Origin: Bathymodiolus brooksi
Lineage: Eukaryota; Mollusca; Bivalvia; Mytilida; Modiolidae
Reading direction: 5' to 3'
DNA: 64,000 nt
NCBI GenBank assembly: GCA_963680875.1
Contig: OY804579.1
Coordinates: forward strand, 35,077,804 to 35,141,803
The notes below the pieces were generated by a model. It had not been told where the DNA came from and ran no database searches. It saw only the letters and a list, made by a program, of their open reading frames with translations. Positions 39,101-46,310 of the stretch are shown here, one piece after another. Position numbers and translations under genes: made by a program. The stretch's first letter is position 1; every line of letters starts with the position of its first letter.

Positions 39101-42100
39101 CATTTTATTACAGCTATGAAATCGTATCACCAGCTGATAATTCTTATGGTAGTCTAGAGGAAGACGGTACATGGAATGGCATGGTAGGAATGGTCATGCT
39201 CTCAGTAAGTGTAACAGTGTGTAAATTAATTTTGTTGAAGTGAGTGAGAGATTGGTATTTAATCCCACACGAATATTTTGTTCAGCCATGTCATGACGAG
39301 GTACATGCTTAGATGATGACATGATAACAATGTTTGTTATGTACTATACCAGCACTCTTGAGTTGACTTTTGCTGTGAAACAAAATTCTCCAGGTAATAT
39401 ATGTCGCTCTACTCGGATACTGTTCCAACCAGCTTTTACTGTTTTATGTTACGTGGTTGGTGGTAAAGTATCAAATACCCTTTTGATACCATTAAACCTG
39501 ACCTAATACTAGCACACGAAATATTACAACAACGAGGCGGTTAGTGAGTGGACGTTTTTATACATTTACTGGCAAGAACAAATAAATATCAATAAGTAAA
39601 CTTTAACCGCAATACAGTTACGATTGATAGAGTTATTGTCATGCATGTGTGTTAATATAACATTTGTGAAATTCTAGATTTCAACATGCCTTGATCAATT
39701 GTCCATACACACATATATATATATTTAATAGAACAGTGGCTGATGTTGGCTCTACTCTCCACTTATAAACTAGTACATGTTTTTAATAATTCCTTGAATT
39801 GCACCTTTCTTGACTTTTCGCATAATCCCCTAAATTTAGTTCGTGAATCGTATATTTGGGTATTTTTCGACGTGATCTAAATGATCAATTAGCCATAGCC
39901 TAGTAAAACATTCGTGTAATTTGAGAAATACTTGTAAATCTATGATGTACTCTGAAATATAAGTGTTGAATATTCAATAGATTGTTGACACAGATTTAAA
40001 CTCAGATTATTTACTTGGTAGACGAACACATAGCTTTAGTACCAGAGTAAAATGACATTAGATAACAAATATATATTATCATTTACCACATTAGGTTGTT
40101 ATTTGGTATTATACTATTCCTAATATGCCACACCTCAGGCTTGCATCTATGTAATTCACTTCTTCCAAAACATCTAATTGAACGTCCCAATATAATACAA
40201 TTCAAAAATTTAATGACTAGTGAACGGAAACCAATCCTGCAAAAACTATGTAAATTTATTAGATATATAAATATGATAGTTTGTCCGGCTAATTCCATCT
40301 GTCGATTTATTGTACTTGTATATATTGTATATAGTTTAATATGTTCATTTCTTTGTAACTTATCTGTATATATGCTATGCACTGTCAATTTGAGAAATAA
40401 AGATATAGATAAACGTCTAAAATGGTTTGTAAAACAACACCAAGTACACAAAACAAAGTGATAAAGAATTAAACACTTTGTTGAATGACAATCAACAAAG
40501 TGTTTAATTCTTTATCATTTTGTCTTGTGTACTTGGTGTTGTTTTACAAACCATTTTAGACGTTTATAATTTATTTTACTTGTATGGTATCGTTATACCG
40601 TAACGATCCAACACCTCGTAGGATTGATCGTTGACTGGTTTTTCAGACGTTGTATATATATTTTTTTCTTTTTGAAGACCAAGCATGTATTACTGTACCA
40701 TGTCTTCATCCACAACATGAACCGCTTTTACTGTATACTAAAATAACCGATTAGACATTTGGATGTATCTTACAAACACATATATTACATGGCAGGGCTG
40801 TTTTCAAAGTGTGGTTCGATAGACTCGCCAGGCGAATCATTCACCTGGCGATGCCAGATGATCATGTAACTGGGGTCAAAATATGGACTTTAATAGTTAT
40901 AGTGCACCAAACAATTGATATTTAGTGGACGAGTCCTCCCGAACCTCTTTTACCTACTGGAATGCAGTTGTGATTACATGAAGATGTCATCTCATTTTCT
41001 TTTTGTAGGAGGCTGAATTTGCCGCTGGACCATTTACCATCACTTCCGCCAGAGAAACAGTAATAGATTTTACCACAACCTATATGGAGGAGGGAGCTGG
41101 TATTCTTACAAAGAGACCACAAGAAGAAGAACTTAAGGAATATAAAGTGTTCAAGCCATTATCTTTGAAAGTTTGGATAGTTATATGTGCAGCCATGATC
41201 GTTGTGGGAATATCAATGTTCATTGTGAACAAATTCAGTCCATTTTCCAAAAATGAAGACATCACAGCTCGGTCTAACAAAAGAATGTTATTCAGTTCCA
41301 CATGGCTCATTTATAGCTCTTTCGTTGAACAAGGTATTTCTTCTTACATTGCCAAGAAAAGTTCGAAGTTACAAAAGAGGTAATCAGAAGTGTACATCTA
41401 AGAAGGACAGACAACACAATGATCAAAAGAAACACCACAAAATGACAAACAAAGATCTACAAACCACTACCTAAAGATTGAGCAGCACGAACCCCGCATG
41501 TCCATATATTACAACAAACTAAATAAACTTTAGTATGTTTAACAACAAACTAAGACATTGTTCAGGACAGGCTCGTGTATCACATGTATCACATGCAGTA
41601 AACAAACATTGGTCTCTGCAGGTTCATGTATTACGACAGGCAGTAAATAAATATGCGTCCGTGGAGATCTATATATTAGAACAGATAATAAATAAGCATT
41701 TATCTGTATAGGTACATGTACAAGAACATACAATGAACAAACAAACATCTGTCTGTATGTATCCATATATAAAAACGGACAATACATAGATAAACATTTG
41801 TCTATAAGGTCCATGTATTAGAACAGGCAATAAATAAAAATTAGTCTGTAATGGTCCGTGTATTGTAACAAGTGATAAATAAATAAATACTGGTGAGTGA
41901 ATGTCTATGTATTAAACCAGACAATAAATAATCATTGGTCTGTACAGGGACGTGTATTACATCATATTATAATAATAACACAGAAGTCATCATCACTACA
42001 ATGTATATACATCCATGTATCTAAAATAGAGTCAATATGAAATTAGTGATGGTAAAATAAAGGTATAATCATTAATACTAAATTTTCAACATTTTCATGT

Positions 42101-44758
42101 TATTTTTCTAACAAATGTTGGAGTCGAATATCATTTGACATGTGTTTCTTTATGGTTTTATATGGTGCGTGTTTCGTTGTAGGCGATGAGCAGAGACCAA
42201 TATCTGCATCAGGCAGAATCATGTTAAGTTTCTGGTGGATATTTACCATATTGATGCTAGCTACATATACAGCCAATTTAGCAGCATACCTAACAGTCAC
42301 TATCATAGCCTCACCAATTAATAGTCTAGAGGAATTTGCAGATCATAGCGAAATAAAACCGCTGATATTTTCTGGATCCAATTTACATACTTTATTTAAG
42401 GTAAATATACTTGGTGATTAAATTCATTTTTTTTTCTCACGCACTACGCAAATAATTCTAACATTGTGTCATTCATTTGCCATCTATGCAATGCCACAAT
42501 TAGATTCCCATATATTCTACTTCGGACATGCGAATGGCCATCATTATTGAGAAATGTCTTGTATTTATACAGGACCGTGATACGCAATTGAATTTTGTTG
42601 TGAGATACCATTTCAATAATTCACCTTCAAAAAATAAATTAATTATCTCATACACCTCCACACAGATTACGAGAGATTGTATTGGCAATAAGATATCGGT
42701 TCCAAATAGACCATTGTCTCCCTATTATGTCTTTCGATGGCCTTTTGTACTATTTTACATTTAGCTGAAGGTTAAGGTTATCGACTTTTCTTTCATAGAA
42801 AGAGTATTATACATGTGACAATTAATGCATATAAAATAATACATATATTTATATAAAGTTCAAAATTAGTTTTATTTAACAACGCTGCTCACCCAGCTGC
42901 AGTTGTATTTGAGTGTCGGCATTTTTTAAACAGTGGCAAACTGCATCACCGCATGATTTCACTTACAGTGGACTGGAGGTTTCGGCCCATAAAACAAGTT
43001 TATCCCCGCCACTTTTTATCTCATCAATAGTACCAATGAATGTATATGTACATGTAGTAGAAGTAGTCAGAAGTACAATTTATTTGAGATCATAAAGTTA
43101 GAAGCAACCAAAAAAAGTGTTATAACTTTAGTCTGATTAAGTCCTCCAATAAATCGGGTTTGATTTATTTAAGTGGCTAAATCTTAAGATTTTATTACAA
43201 CTACTACGTTTTTGTTTATTGATTTCGCAGACGTCAAAGTCGAACGTATATCAGAAAATATGGAACCAGATGAATGACATGCCAACTGTCAATGAACTGG
43301 ACGACGCCTTGAAATATGTTAGAGAGGATCACTACGCCTTCATAACGGATTACTCACTACTGGACTATATTATGTTACAAGACTGTCAAACATATGCTAT
43401 TGCTGATGAAAAATTCAACAATGCTGGATTAGGTTTTGTTCTAAAGGAAAATGCAGAGTATTTAAATTCTTTCAATCTAGGGTAGGTACTGTAAGAGGTG
43501 TTTAATGATTTGCTATAGTAAGTTCGTCGCATTATTTTCATCTATTCTCTTCAAAGTTTTGCAAGAACAAATATGGGTATTGGTATTGTGGGTATGCAAG
43601 GATGTGCGTTGCTAGAACAGGTCCAAGATAAGATGGGTGAATAATTTCTTGTTAGATGTGAATATTTACATTGCACAATAAATGAACATTTTCAGCGATA
43701 TAAGAAGGGTTATGACTGACATTCATTTCATGAAAGAAAACGATGTGAGTAAGTGGATGATGATATCTGCTTTTTTGTAAGCTAAGGCGTTGTGGAGGGA
43801 AGGGGTCCATAGTTCTAGACAATTAAGAAAACAGCTTGCGGATAGACTTGTTGCTCCACGAAAACACATTATGCTGACTCCGAACCAATCAGCCTGGTTT
43901 ATCTAAACTAGGGATAGAACCCAAGGTCATCTGGACTCAAGGCGAATACACTAACCATAACACCACTGATGTGAATGAAAATGAAAAGATGTGGTTCAGA
44001 GGAAAACAAAATAGAGAATGCATATGCCACAGTCAACAGACATATAGAATTTAACACCGGGGGAGTACAAACTAGGGAAATCTTTGACATCCGAGGAAAA
44101 GATTTCAATCAATCGTCTCTGACGAGGCTGGCTGAATTAGAGAACAATTGAAATCTAACCAAAGGGTGTCGGAGATTTCTCTAAGATAGAGAGGTAAACT
44201 GTTCAAAGGAAGAATGACACAATGTACATTATACATCGGGGTAATAAGTGTCAAGATTTTAACAAGCCAATGAAAGTTACTTGGCTGAACTATAACAAGA
44301 ATGTTTCGCTTTGTAAAAAGTACATTTTGTACAGTATAATAGAAAATAAAAACCAAAACTTCACAAAGAATACAAATTTTTGTCAACCGTGAAAGAATAG
44401 TAGTACCATTGAATTGATGTTTCACTTATTAATTAAAGGCATTTAGTCCTCTTTCACTGAAATTATTTTACTTTACAGAATAATGAAAATGACAGAATCT
44501 GGATTGATAGAAAAATGGCGGAACAAATGGTGGCCTCACTCTGACAGTTGTACATCATCTGATAGATCTGGTTCCGCCCATTCGTTAGGACTAGATAGTA
44601 TATTAGGATTGTTTTACTTTTATTTTGGCGTTGTCGGTGTAGCCGTAGTTTTGTTCATAATTGAACTGTTATGTCAGACGAAACCATTTAAAGAATGGTT
44701 TGCTCTCATTTACAGAGACATTACTTTGAAAATAAACATACTAAAAGACATATGTTGA
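15059..44758 (+). CDS. Ionotropic glutamate receptor subunit, 13 coding exons
   Basis: A tetrameric ligand-gated cation channel subunit of the plasma membrane. Joined exons give 2,415 nt (804 residues plus stop) with consistent phases. Domains: signal peptide (1-17 or so); amino-terminal domain to about 378; S1 about 379-490 with GPFTITSAR (454-462) supplying the Pro, Thr and Arg that hold an amino-acid backbone; M1 about 502-521; pore loop 540-555; M3 about 568-594 with [10 protein letters not shown] (583-592); S2 about 600-745 with a conserved Cys pair (680, 736); M4 about 753-777; tail of 27 residues. The length is slightly under the usual 850-950, mostly because the tail is short. The complete S1 and M3 gate fit the AMPA/kainate-like branch better than insect-type IRs, but I cannot place it in a subfamily. 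Oddities: Glu at the Q/R site, Asn622 and Asp668 in the agonist pocket, and minisatellites starting at the donors of exons 1 and 2. Confidence 0.9.
15129..17158 (+). repeat. 22-bp minisatellite starting at the exon 1 splice donor, about 92 copies
   Basis: The unit is GTATGTATCC(T/A)ATTTACATTGT. The first base of the first unit is the first base of intron 1, so each unit repeats a GTATGT donor-like hexamer. The unit has no stop in any forward frame, and since 22 is not a multiple of 3, all three frames read the same 22-residue repeat. The frame continuing from exon 1 stays open to 17,161. Two unit types (CCTATT and CCAATT) are mixed; CCAATT is common at the left and rare at the right. Confidence 0.95.
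17159..17904. other. Intron 1 spacer, nothing recognised
   Basis: Unique-looking AT-rich sequence between two arrays, without coding segments. Confidence 0.4.
17905..18810 (+). mobile_element. Dispersed repeat E, copy 2, with internal array
   Basis: Starts with a GTTAATCAGAATCCGTAAAT-type block and continues after the array with GGACAAACAACGATCTACAA, AAAGATCGGGCAACACGAAC and a further 250 bp of body. Copies at 5.5 kb and 41.4 kb have the same order without the array. The body resembles, from memory, a dispersed repeat of bivalve genomes; not searched. Confidence 0.65.
17952..18525 (+). repeat. 27-bp minisatellite, about 21 copies
   Basis: The unit is AGAGAGACAACACAATGACC plus AA(T/A)AGAA. 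It is an expansion of a segment present once in the other copies of dispersed repeat E. All - strand frames are open because the unit lacks stops there; not coding. Confidence 0.95.
19289..19438. mobile_element. MITE family B, intact copy
   Basis: About 150 bp with inverted ends of some 45 bp. The left end runs CAATATACGTACATTGTCGG and on to TTTGTACGAGC; the right end is its near complement ending GTGCGTATATTG. The middle (GCGAGCCTTCGGCGAGC) is also palindromic. A second copy is at 20,467-20,616, and both recur in the 1,810-bp duplicate. Confidence 0.7.
19440..19745 (+). mobile_element. MITE family A, copy 2
   Basis: A 306-bp copy with perfect 12-bp ends (TTATCCTGCAAT and ATTGCAGGATAA), inserted in the opposite orientation to copy 1. 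The twin is at 21,250-21,555. Confidence 0.8.
19867..20462 (-). mobile_element. MITE family A, copy 3, with a 240-bp insert
   Basis: The same 12-bp ends enclose a longer copy. Unrelated sequence (about 20,113-20,355) is flanked on both sides by the same segment, starting GAAGACAC(C/A)C and including GACAACATTTATGAAAG. A duplicated segment around an insert suggests recombination between two MITE copies rather than a simple insertion. The twin is at 21,677-22,272. Confidence 0.7.
23262..23825. repeat. Foldback repeat C, copy 1
   Basis: A hairpin of two arms of about 62 bp (23,262-23,323 and 23,338-23,400; GTGTTAGCAATGACTATGCC against its complement), followed by a 420-bp body that includes CTTGCACGTGGACTAGCTAT. 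The whole unit recurs at 23,990-24,565 and 25,867-26,440. Confidence 0.85.
23990..24565. repeat. Foldback repeat C, copy 2
   Basis: Same order as copy 1. The left hairpin arm has lost a few bases (GACTGCCAAAACAGTGG), and a poly-T stretch has grown near 24,475. Confidence 0.8.
25867..26440. repeat. Foldback repeat C, copy 3
   Basis: Shares the left-arm changes and the poly-T expansion of copy 2, so copies 2 and 3 are closest relatives, about 1.88 kb apart with a 23-bp array between them. Confidence 0.8.
27081..27215 (+). CDS. Receptor exon 2: start of the amino-terminal domain
   Basis: Bounded by TTTATTCCAG and a GTAACA donor. Two bases complete a codon begun in exon 1 (GCC, Ala), then [20 protein letters not shown] to IIHVTSK, with one base left over. 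That base plus CT from exon 3 makes GCT (Ala), giving [10 protein letters not shown], the expected helix end in a bilobed amino-terminal domain. Phase agreement on both sides is the main support. Confidence 0.85.
27190..27843 (+). repeat. 45-bp minisatellite built from the exon 2/intron 2 junction, about 14 copies
   Basis: Each unit holds AATATCATCCATGTCACATC, (T/A)AAAG, then GTAACATGATATAAA or a GTACC/GTATC/GTAGC variant. This is the last 26 or so bases of exon 2 plus its donor and about 20 intron bases. The true exon end is the first unit. Reading past the first donor in frame reaches TAA after four codons, so later donors could be used only at the cost of a stop. The open - strand frame of 207 codons is a shadow. 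Confidence 0.95.
27866..28045 (+). repeat. 27-bp array with the shared flanking motif, copy 2
   Basis: Five copies of CCTGATG(A/G)AGGTTATTCC plus AGTAACGTA, then CACCGTGCACACTAAATTAT and ATATCTACGTGTTTATTAC. The same blocks stand before the 36-bp array at 12.1 kb with only one copy of the first block. Confidence 0.85.
28130..28871. mobile_element. Foldback element with about 200-bp inverted repeats
   Basis: The left arm, about 28,130-28,341 (GGATACCGTAGACCGAATAA to CTCGAGTTTTGTGTAAT), is matched in reverse by 28,675-28,871, with small indels in the poly-T/A part. The spacer of about 330 bp includes an imperfect series of CAACTCGGACCGTA motifs. No coding capacity was recognised. Confidence 0.85.
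28885..29430 (+). repeat. 14-bp minisatellite, about 39 copies
   Basis: The unit is GCTAT(C/A)GTG(T/C)TTAG. It begins just outside the right arm of the foldback element. Confidence 0.95.
29470..30992 (+). repeat. 32-bp minisatellite, about 48 units with short variants
   Basis: The unit is CCTATATTCCTATCTTTTGA plus CTTTGAGAGTAC. Shortened units lacking TATTCC recur, and a run of variants (TCTGTTGACC, then TTGAAAG, then TTTAAAAG) occurs twice about 280 bp apart, showing block duplication. It ends at a third copy of the GTGCACACTAAATTAGATAT motif (30,991-31,031). Confidence 0.95.
31040..31545. other. Intron 2 spacer
   Basis: Contains a stretch (about 31,240-31,500) that may be an old dispersed repeat but has no second copy in the window. 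No coding evidence. Confidence 0.35.
31546..31800 (+). CDS. Receptor exon 3: amino-terminal domain
   Basis: Acceptor TATTTTGTAG, donor GTAAGA. Encodes [20 protein letters not shown] to [15 protein letters not shown]. The helix-strand pattern, with a histidine- and valine-rich core strand ([11 protein letters not shown]) and a second-lobe strand ([10 protein letters not shown]), matches the periplasmic-binding-protein-like fold of iGluR amino-terminal domains. Starts with two bases and ends with one. Confidence 0.9.
32294..32469 (+). CDS. Receptor exon 4: amino-terminal domain
   Basis: Acceptor TTATTTCAG, donor GTAGTA. Encodes [20 protein letters not shown] to [18 protein letters not shown]. 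The VIVLG strand followed by a helix is the second-lobe core. Ends in phase 0. Confidence 0.9.
32780..33570 (+). pseudogene. 3' end of a non-LTR retrotransposon (LINE) with RT C-terminus
   Basis: An open stretch from about 32,838 reads [20 protein letters not shown], then [20 protein letters not shown] and [12 protein letters not shown]. This block (P-A-Y-G-V-Y-I-x-x-L-x-R-Y-x-R, then H-x-x-L-V-x-x-Y) is the conserved C-terminal tail of reverse transcriptases from a group of animal LINEs. No upstream polymerase domain is present, so it is a 5'-truncated copy in intron 4, in the gene's sense. The 3' part (33,420-33,570, ending TTCCCTTACGTA) recurs at 46,165-46,305. Confidence 0.7.
33571..34220. 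other. Intron 4 spacer
   Basis: No feature beyond AT-rich sequence; short open frames unsupported. Confidence 0.4.
34221..34394 (+). CDS. Receptor exon 5: amino-terminal domain
   Basis: Acceptor TAATCTACAG. Encodes [20 protein letters not shown] to [11 protein letters not shown], phase 0 to 0. The donor GTTTGA is weak compared with the others, but it is the one that keeps the frame into exon 6, and a stop (TGA) follows directly. NNLWILMTG is the typical mid-domain tryptophan strand. Confidence 0.8.
34395..35544. other. Intron 5, AT-rich
   Basis: No coding or repeat feature recognised before the SINE at 35.5 kb. Confidence 0.4.
35545..35757 (-). mobile_element. tRNA-derived SINE, family 1, antisense in intron 5
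   Basis: On the - strand: AACTATCTATGCAATCAGTG, a B-box relic, the shared middle block and the 3' end GTCATTAAACACAATAACCC. The 5' tRNA-like head is shortened. Confidence 0.75.
35970..36125 (+). CDS. Receptor exon 6: amino-terminal domain
   Basis: Acceptor TTTCCTTTAG, strong donor GTAAGA, phase 0 to 0. Encodes [20 protein letters not shown] to [10 protein letters not shown]. Amphipathic helices near the end of the amino-terminal domain. Confidence 0.85.
36325..36610 (-). mobile_element. tRNA-derived SINE, family 2, intron 6
   Basis: On the - strand, GTGTAATGGTTAGCTGGGTT and GATCGTGGGTTCAAGTTC are the A- and B-box regions. The body matches the copy at 6.8-7.2 kb (GAGCAAAGACTGGTTGGCTC). Confidence 0.75.
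36695..36874 (+). CDS. Receptor exon 7: end of amino-terminal domain and linker to S1
   Basis: Acceptor AACTTTATAG, donor GTAACT, phase 0 to 0. Encodes [20 protein letters not shown] to [11 protein letters not shown]. The final LKVAALP joins LSPFVFF of exon 8, the strand that begins the ligand-binding domain. Confidence 0.85.
36875..37598. other. Intron 7
   Basis: No feature recognised. A short stretch before exon 8 is open on the + strand but lies upstream of the acceptor. Confidence 0.4.
37599..37702 (+). CDS. Receptor exon 8: ligand-binding domain S1, first part
   Basis: Acceptor GTTAAATTTCAG, donor GTTAGT. Encodes [20 protein letters not shown] then [14 protein letters not shown] plus two bases. 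The QYSGF...DIL motif holds the tyrosine that packs over the agonist in AMPA/kainate receptors. Two bases left over join C of exon 9 as AAC, giving FKFNYEIVSP. Confidence 0.9.
37999..38242 (+). mobile_element. tRNA-derived SINE, family 1, intron 8
   Basis: GGGGCCGTCGTGATCGGGAT to GTTAAACACCATAACTCCTA. A deletion before GTGCTCGAATCCC removes the region between head and B box. Confidence 0.8.
38243..39113. other. Intron 8 with an unexplained 128-codon open frame
   Basis: The + strand frame at 38,683-39,069 ([20 protein letters not shown] and on) is open but starts without ATG, has no domain I know and overlaps the exon 9 approach. It may be a repeat-derived relic. Confidence 0.25.
39114..39204 (+). 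CDS. Receptor exon 9: ligand-binding domain S1, middle
   Basis: Acceptor TTTTATTACAG, consensus donor GTAAGT. Encodes [20 protein letters not shown] then [10 protein letters not shown]. The DNSYG.....WNGMVG signature is diagnostic of iGluR S1. Confidence 0.95.
39235..39535 (-). mobile_element. Probable decayed SINE, family 2, intron 9
   Basis: Body landmarks of family 2 (CATGTCATGACGAGGTACAT, GTCGCTCTACTCGGATAC) are present in the same order. The tRNA-like end is poorly preserved. Confidence 0.45.
39536..40405. other. Intron 9, AT-rich
   Basis: Overlapping open frames of about 120 codons exist on both strands at 40,083-40,461 and no domain is visible in either. Confidence 0.4.
40409..40568. 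repeat. Near-perfect palindrome with about 75-bp arms, intron 9
   Basis: The left arm (ATAAACGTCTAAAATGG to CACTTTGTTGA) and the right arm from about 40,491 are inverse copies separated by a few bases (ATGACA). Only one or two mismatches were seen (AACAAAGTG against CATTTTGTC). In RNA it would form a long hairpin. Confidence 0.9.
41009..41333 (+). CDS. Receptor exon 10: end of S1, M1 and pore loop
   Basis: Acceptor TTTTTGTAG, donor GTATTT. Begins [20 protein letters not shown]: Pro455, Thr457 and Arg462 correspond to the residues that hold the alpha-amino and alpha-carboxyl groups of the agonist. M1 ([19 protein letters not shown]) and the pore helix ([16 protein letters not shown]) follow. 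The residue aligned with the AMPA/kainate Q/R site is Glu554. One base is left over, completing Gly556 in exon 11. Confidence 0.95.
41373..41500 (+). mobile_element. Dispersed repeat E, copy 3, intron 10
   Basis: GAGGTAATCAGAAGTGTACA, GACAACACAATGATCAAAAG and CAAAGATCTACAAACCACTA in the same order as copies at 5.5 and 17.9 kb. The GACAACACAATG segment occurs once. Confidence 0.7.
41560..41965 (+). repeat. Degenerate minisatellite, about 55-bp unit, intron 10
   Basis: Roughly seven diverged copies of GGTCTGTAxAGGTxCATGTA, TTAxAACAGxCAATAAATAA and a short spacer. Divergence is much higher than in the other arrays, so this one is old. Confidence 0.65.
42183..42400 (+). CDS. Receptor exon 11: M3 gate and start of S2
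   Basis: Acceptor TTTCGTTGTAG, donor GTAAAT. Encodes [20 protein letters not shown] then [18 protein letters not shown], the M3 helix with the gate motif (usually SYTANLAAFL). S2 begins [10 protein letters not shown] and reaches [15 protein letters not shown] replaces the GST/GSS seen in many AMPA/kainate receptors: Ser621 kept, Asn622 instead of Thr. Confidence 0.95.
42401..43230. other. Intron 11
   Basis: AT-rich; no element recognised. Confidence 0.4.
43231..43481 (+). CDS. Receptor exon 12: ligand-binding domain S2
   Basis: Acceptor TGATTTCGCAG, donor GTAGGT. Encodes [20 protein letters not shown] to [11 protein letters not shown] plus two bases. [19 protein letters not shown] aligns with the AMPA segment YAYLLE....EY....C. 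Asp668 stands where AMPA and kainate receptors have the Glu that binds the agonist amino group; Cys680 is the first half of the conserved disulphide. Confidence 0.95.
43735..43980 (-). mobile_element. tRNA-derived SINE, family 2, intron 12
   Basis: On the - strand GTGTTATGGTTAGTGTATTC and CCTTGGGTTCTATCCC are the A- and B-box regions. The body is shortened relative to the copy at 6.8 kb. Confidence 0.65.
44479..44758 (+). CDS. Receptor exon 13: end of S2, M4, C-terminal tail
   Basis: Acceptor TTTACTTTACAG, one base completing Gly712, TGA at 44,756-44,758. [13 protein letters not shown], Cys736 (disulphide partner), M4 ([20 protein letters not shown]) and a 27-residue tail without a PDZ-binding signature that I can recognise. 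Same phase and layout as the exon at 1,456-1,720. Confidence 0.95.
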
Positions 44759-45123
44759 AACAATAGCGCTAGAAAAGATTCATTAATAGTAAAGTGAGGT
44801 GTTACCATATAGGTGGTAGACCGATCACTATCGTATTCTCTAGTATTGTTGGTGGTTTTGTTTGTGTTTGAACTGATCATATGTTATTAAATTGCCAATT
44901 TCTTCTTATTTGAATATTCTGCATGATTATCTAATGTTTAATAGATAACATCTATTGCAACTGTAAAAAAATTGTAAGCACACTTTTAGATAATAGTGTA
45001 AAATTAAGGACATTTTAAAAATCACAACAAATCGGATTTTATTGTCCAGTTACAGAAAGTAAACAAATATAAACAGCAATGCAGATTTTTCTTCCTAACC
45101 AACATTAATTACATATTCTATGG

Positions 45124-45129
45124 AATAAA
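45124..45129 (+). terminator. Candidate polyadenylation signal of the receptor
   Basis: AATAAA about 365 bases after the stop codon, the first canonical hexamer I saw beyond it. Confidence 0.4.
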
Positions 45130-45294
45130 TGTTTAAACACTTTCAATGTATATATAATAACCATCACAGTCACTTCTGTGTTTTGTTATTTCTTAATTTT
45201 CCTTCAATTATGTAATACACACACTCATGGAAGGACTTCAATAGTTTTATAAATAACATTAGAAAAAATGATGATGAAATGAAAGCTGGATTTT

Positions 45295-45525
45295 TATTGG
45301 TTTGATTTAGGTCAATGTTTGTTTATCGCCACTTTCAGCAATATTGCAGCAATTTCGTGACTACAGAACTGAATGCGGGAAGGTGGACAGTTATAACGAC
45401 CTGACCGGTCGTTGGTGTTTGTCTGGAAATTTTAACAATTCAGGTATATATTAGGGCGCAATTGACATCAATGGTGTTAGGATTATAGTCAAGAGTCAAC
45501 GGCCTTAACCATTCGGTTACAACAG
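45295..45525 (-). mobile_element. Decayed SINE-like element
   Basis: The 3' part on the - strand ends as family 1 does (GCTGCAATATTGCTGAAAGT), while the 5' part has GTAACCGAATGGTTAAGGCC, a tRNA-like A box. It could be a hybrid or a third family. Confidence 0.5.
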
Positions 45526-46164
45526 TTATAGATGAACTCAATAATACAAGACAGTATGAAAGATAAATTTTAATATACAAAATCTAGCTTAAAAGATGAG
45601 TTGCTTTAAGGTATTGTCATATAGTTTAAAATGTTCAGTATTAAATCCCTAATAGAGTTGCAAAACACCAGTTTATAAACGGTCGTTTTCTGTTGGACAA
45701 AATACACTTTTCTCAATTTCACAGTACCCGCGGAACAAGGCTATGTTGGTCTCGCTACAAATTCCAATCATCTGTCTGACCATACAACTACTGTATTCCT
45801 CGAAAAATGGTGACCTAGCAAAACATAATATATAACTTGGTCCAATGATTAAGTAGGAAATCAAAATTAAATACAATTGTGTACAATATATGATATGGAT
45901 AGCAAAAGTCTTTAATTCCTTTTTCTTATATACAGAAAATTGAAGACATTCGTAGTTTATTTTAGATTCATATCTAAATCGCAGTAACAGCAGGTCAGAA
46001 AATTTATAACGGAAATATATAAAGGTGTGCGTCTTCCCAGTTGACCCCAAAACACACGAGAAAAAATTATAGATTAGTTAAATCAAGGCCGTAGATACTA
46101 GGTTTTGCAAAATGTTGCCGATGCCTTCACCGAGTATATGTTATATATATACAACGACTATCCA
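45526..46164. other. Intergenic, nothing recognised
   Basis: Open frames are short and without domains. Confidence 0.4.
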
Positions 46165-46310
46165 AATATATGCTCATAGTGGTATCCAACACATATTGTG
46201 TTTTGTTCTTTTGTTTTGTTTTTCTTCATCTTATATACGCTATGTTGTCAGTTTCTTTGTATTTTCCATTTTTGATTGCTCCTTCGGCATTCCCTTACGT
46301 TTATTAAGCT
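46165..46310 (+). mobile_element. LINE 3' tail, second copy
   Basis: Blocks GTGGTATCCAACACATATTG, GTTGTCAGTTTCTTTG, and TCCATTTTTGATTGCTCCTT then TTCCCTTACG match 33,448-33,565 in order. Only the 3' tail is present, as expected for 5'-truncated LINE insertions. Confidence 0.65.

Noticed and set aside
40083..40461. Paired open frames of about 120 codons on both strands
   Set aside because: No domain or splice support, and the 3' part is in the palindrome arm. Treated as chance.
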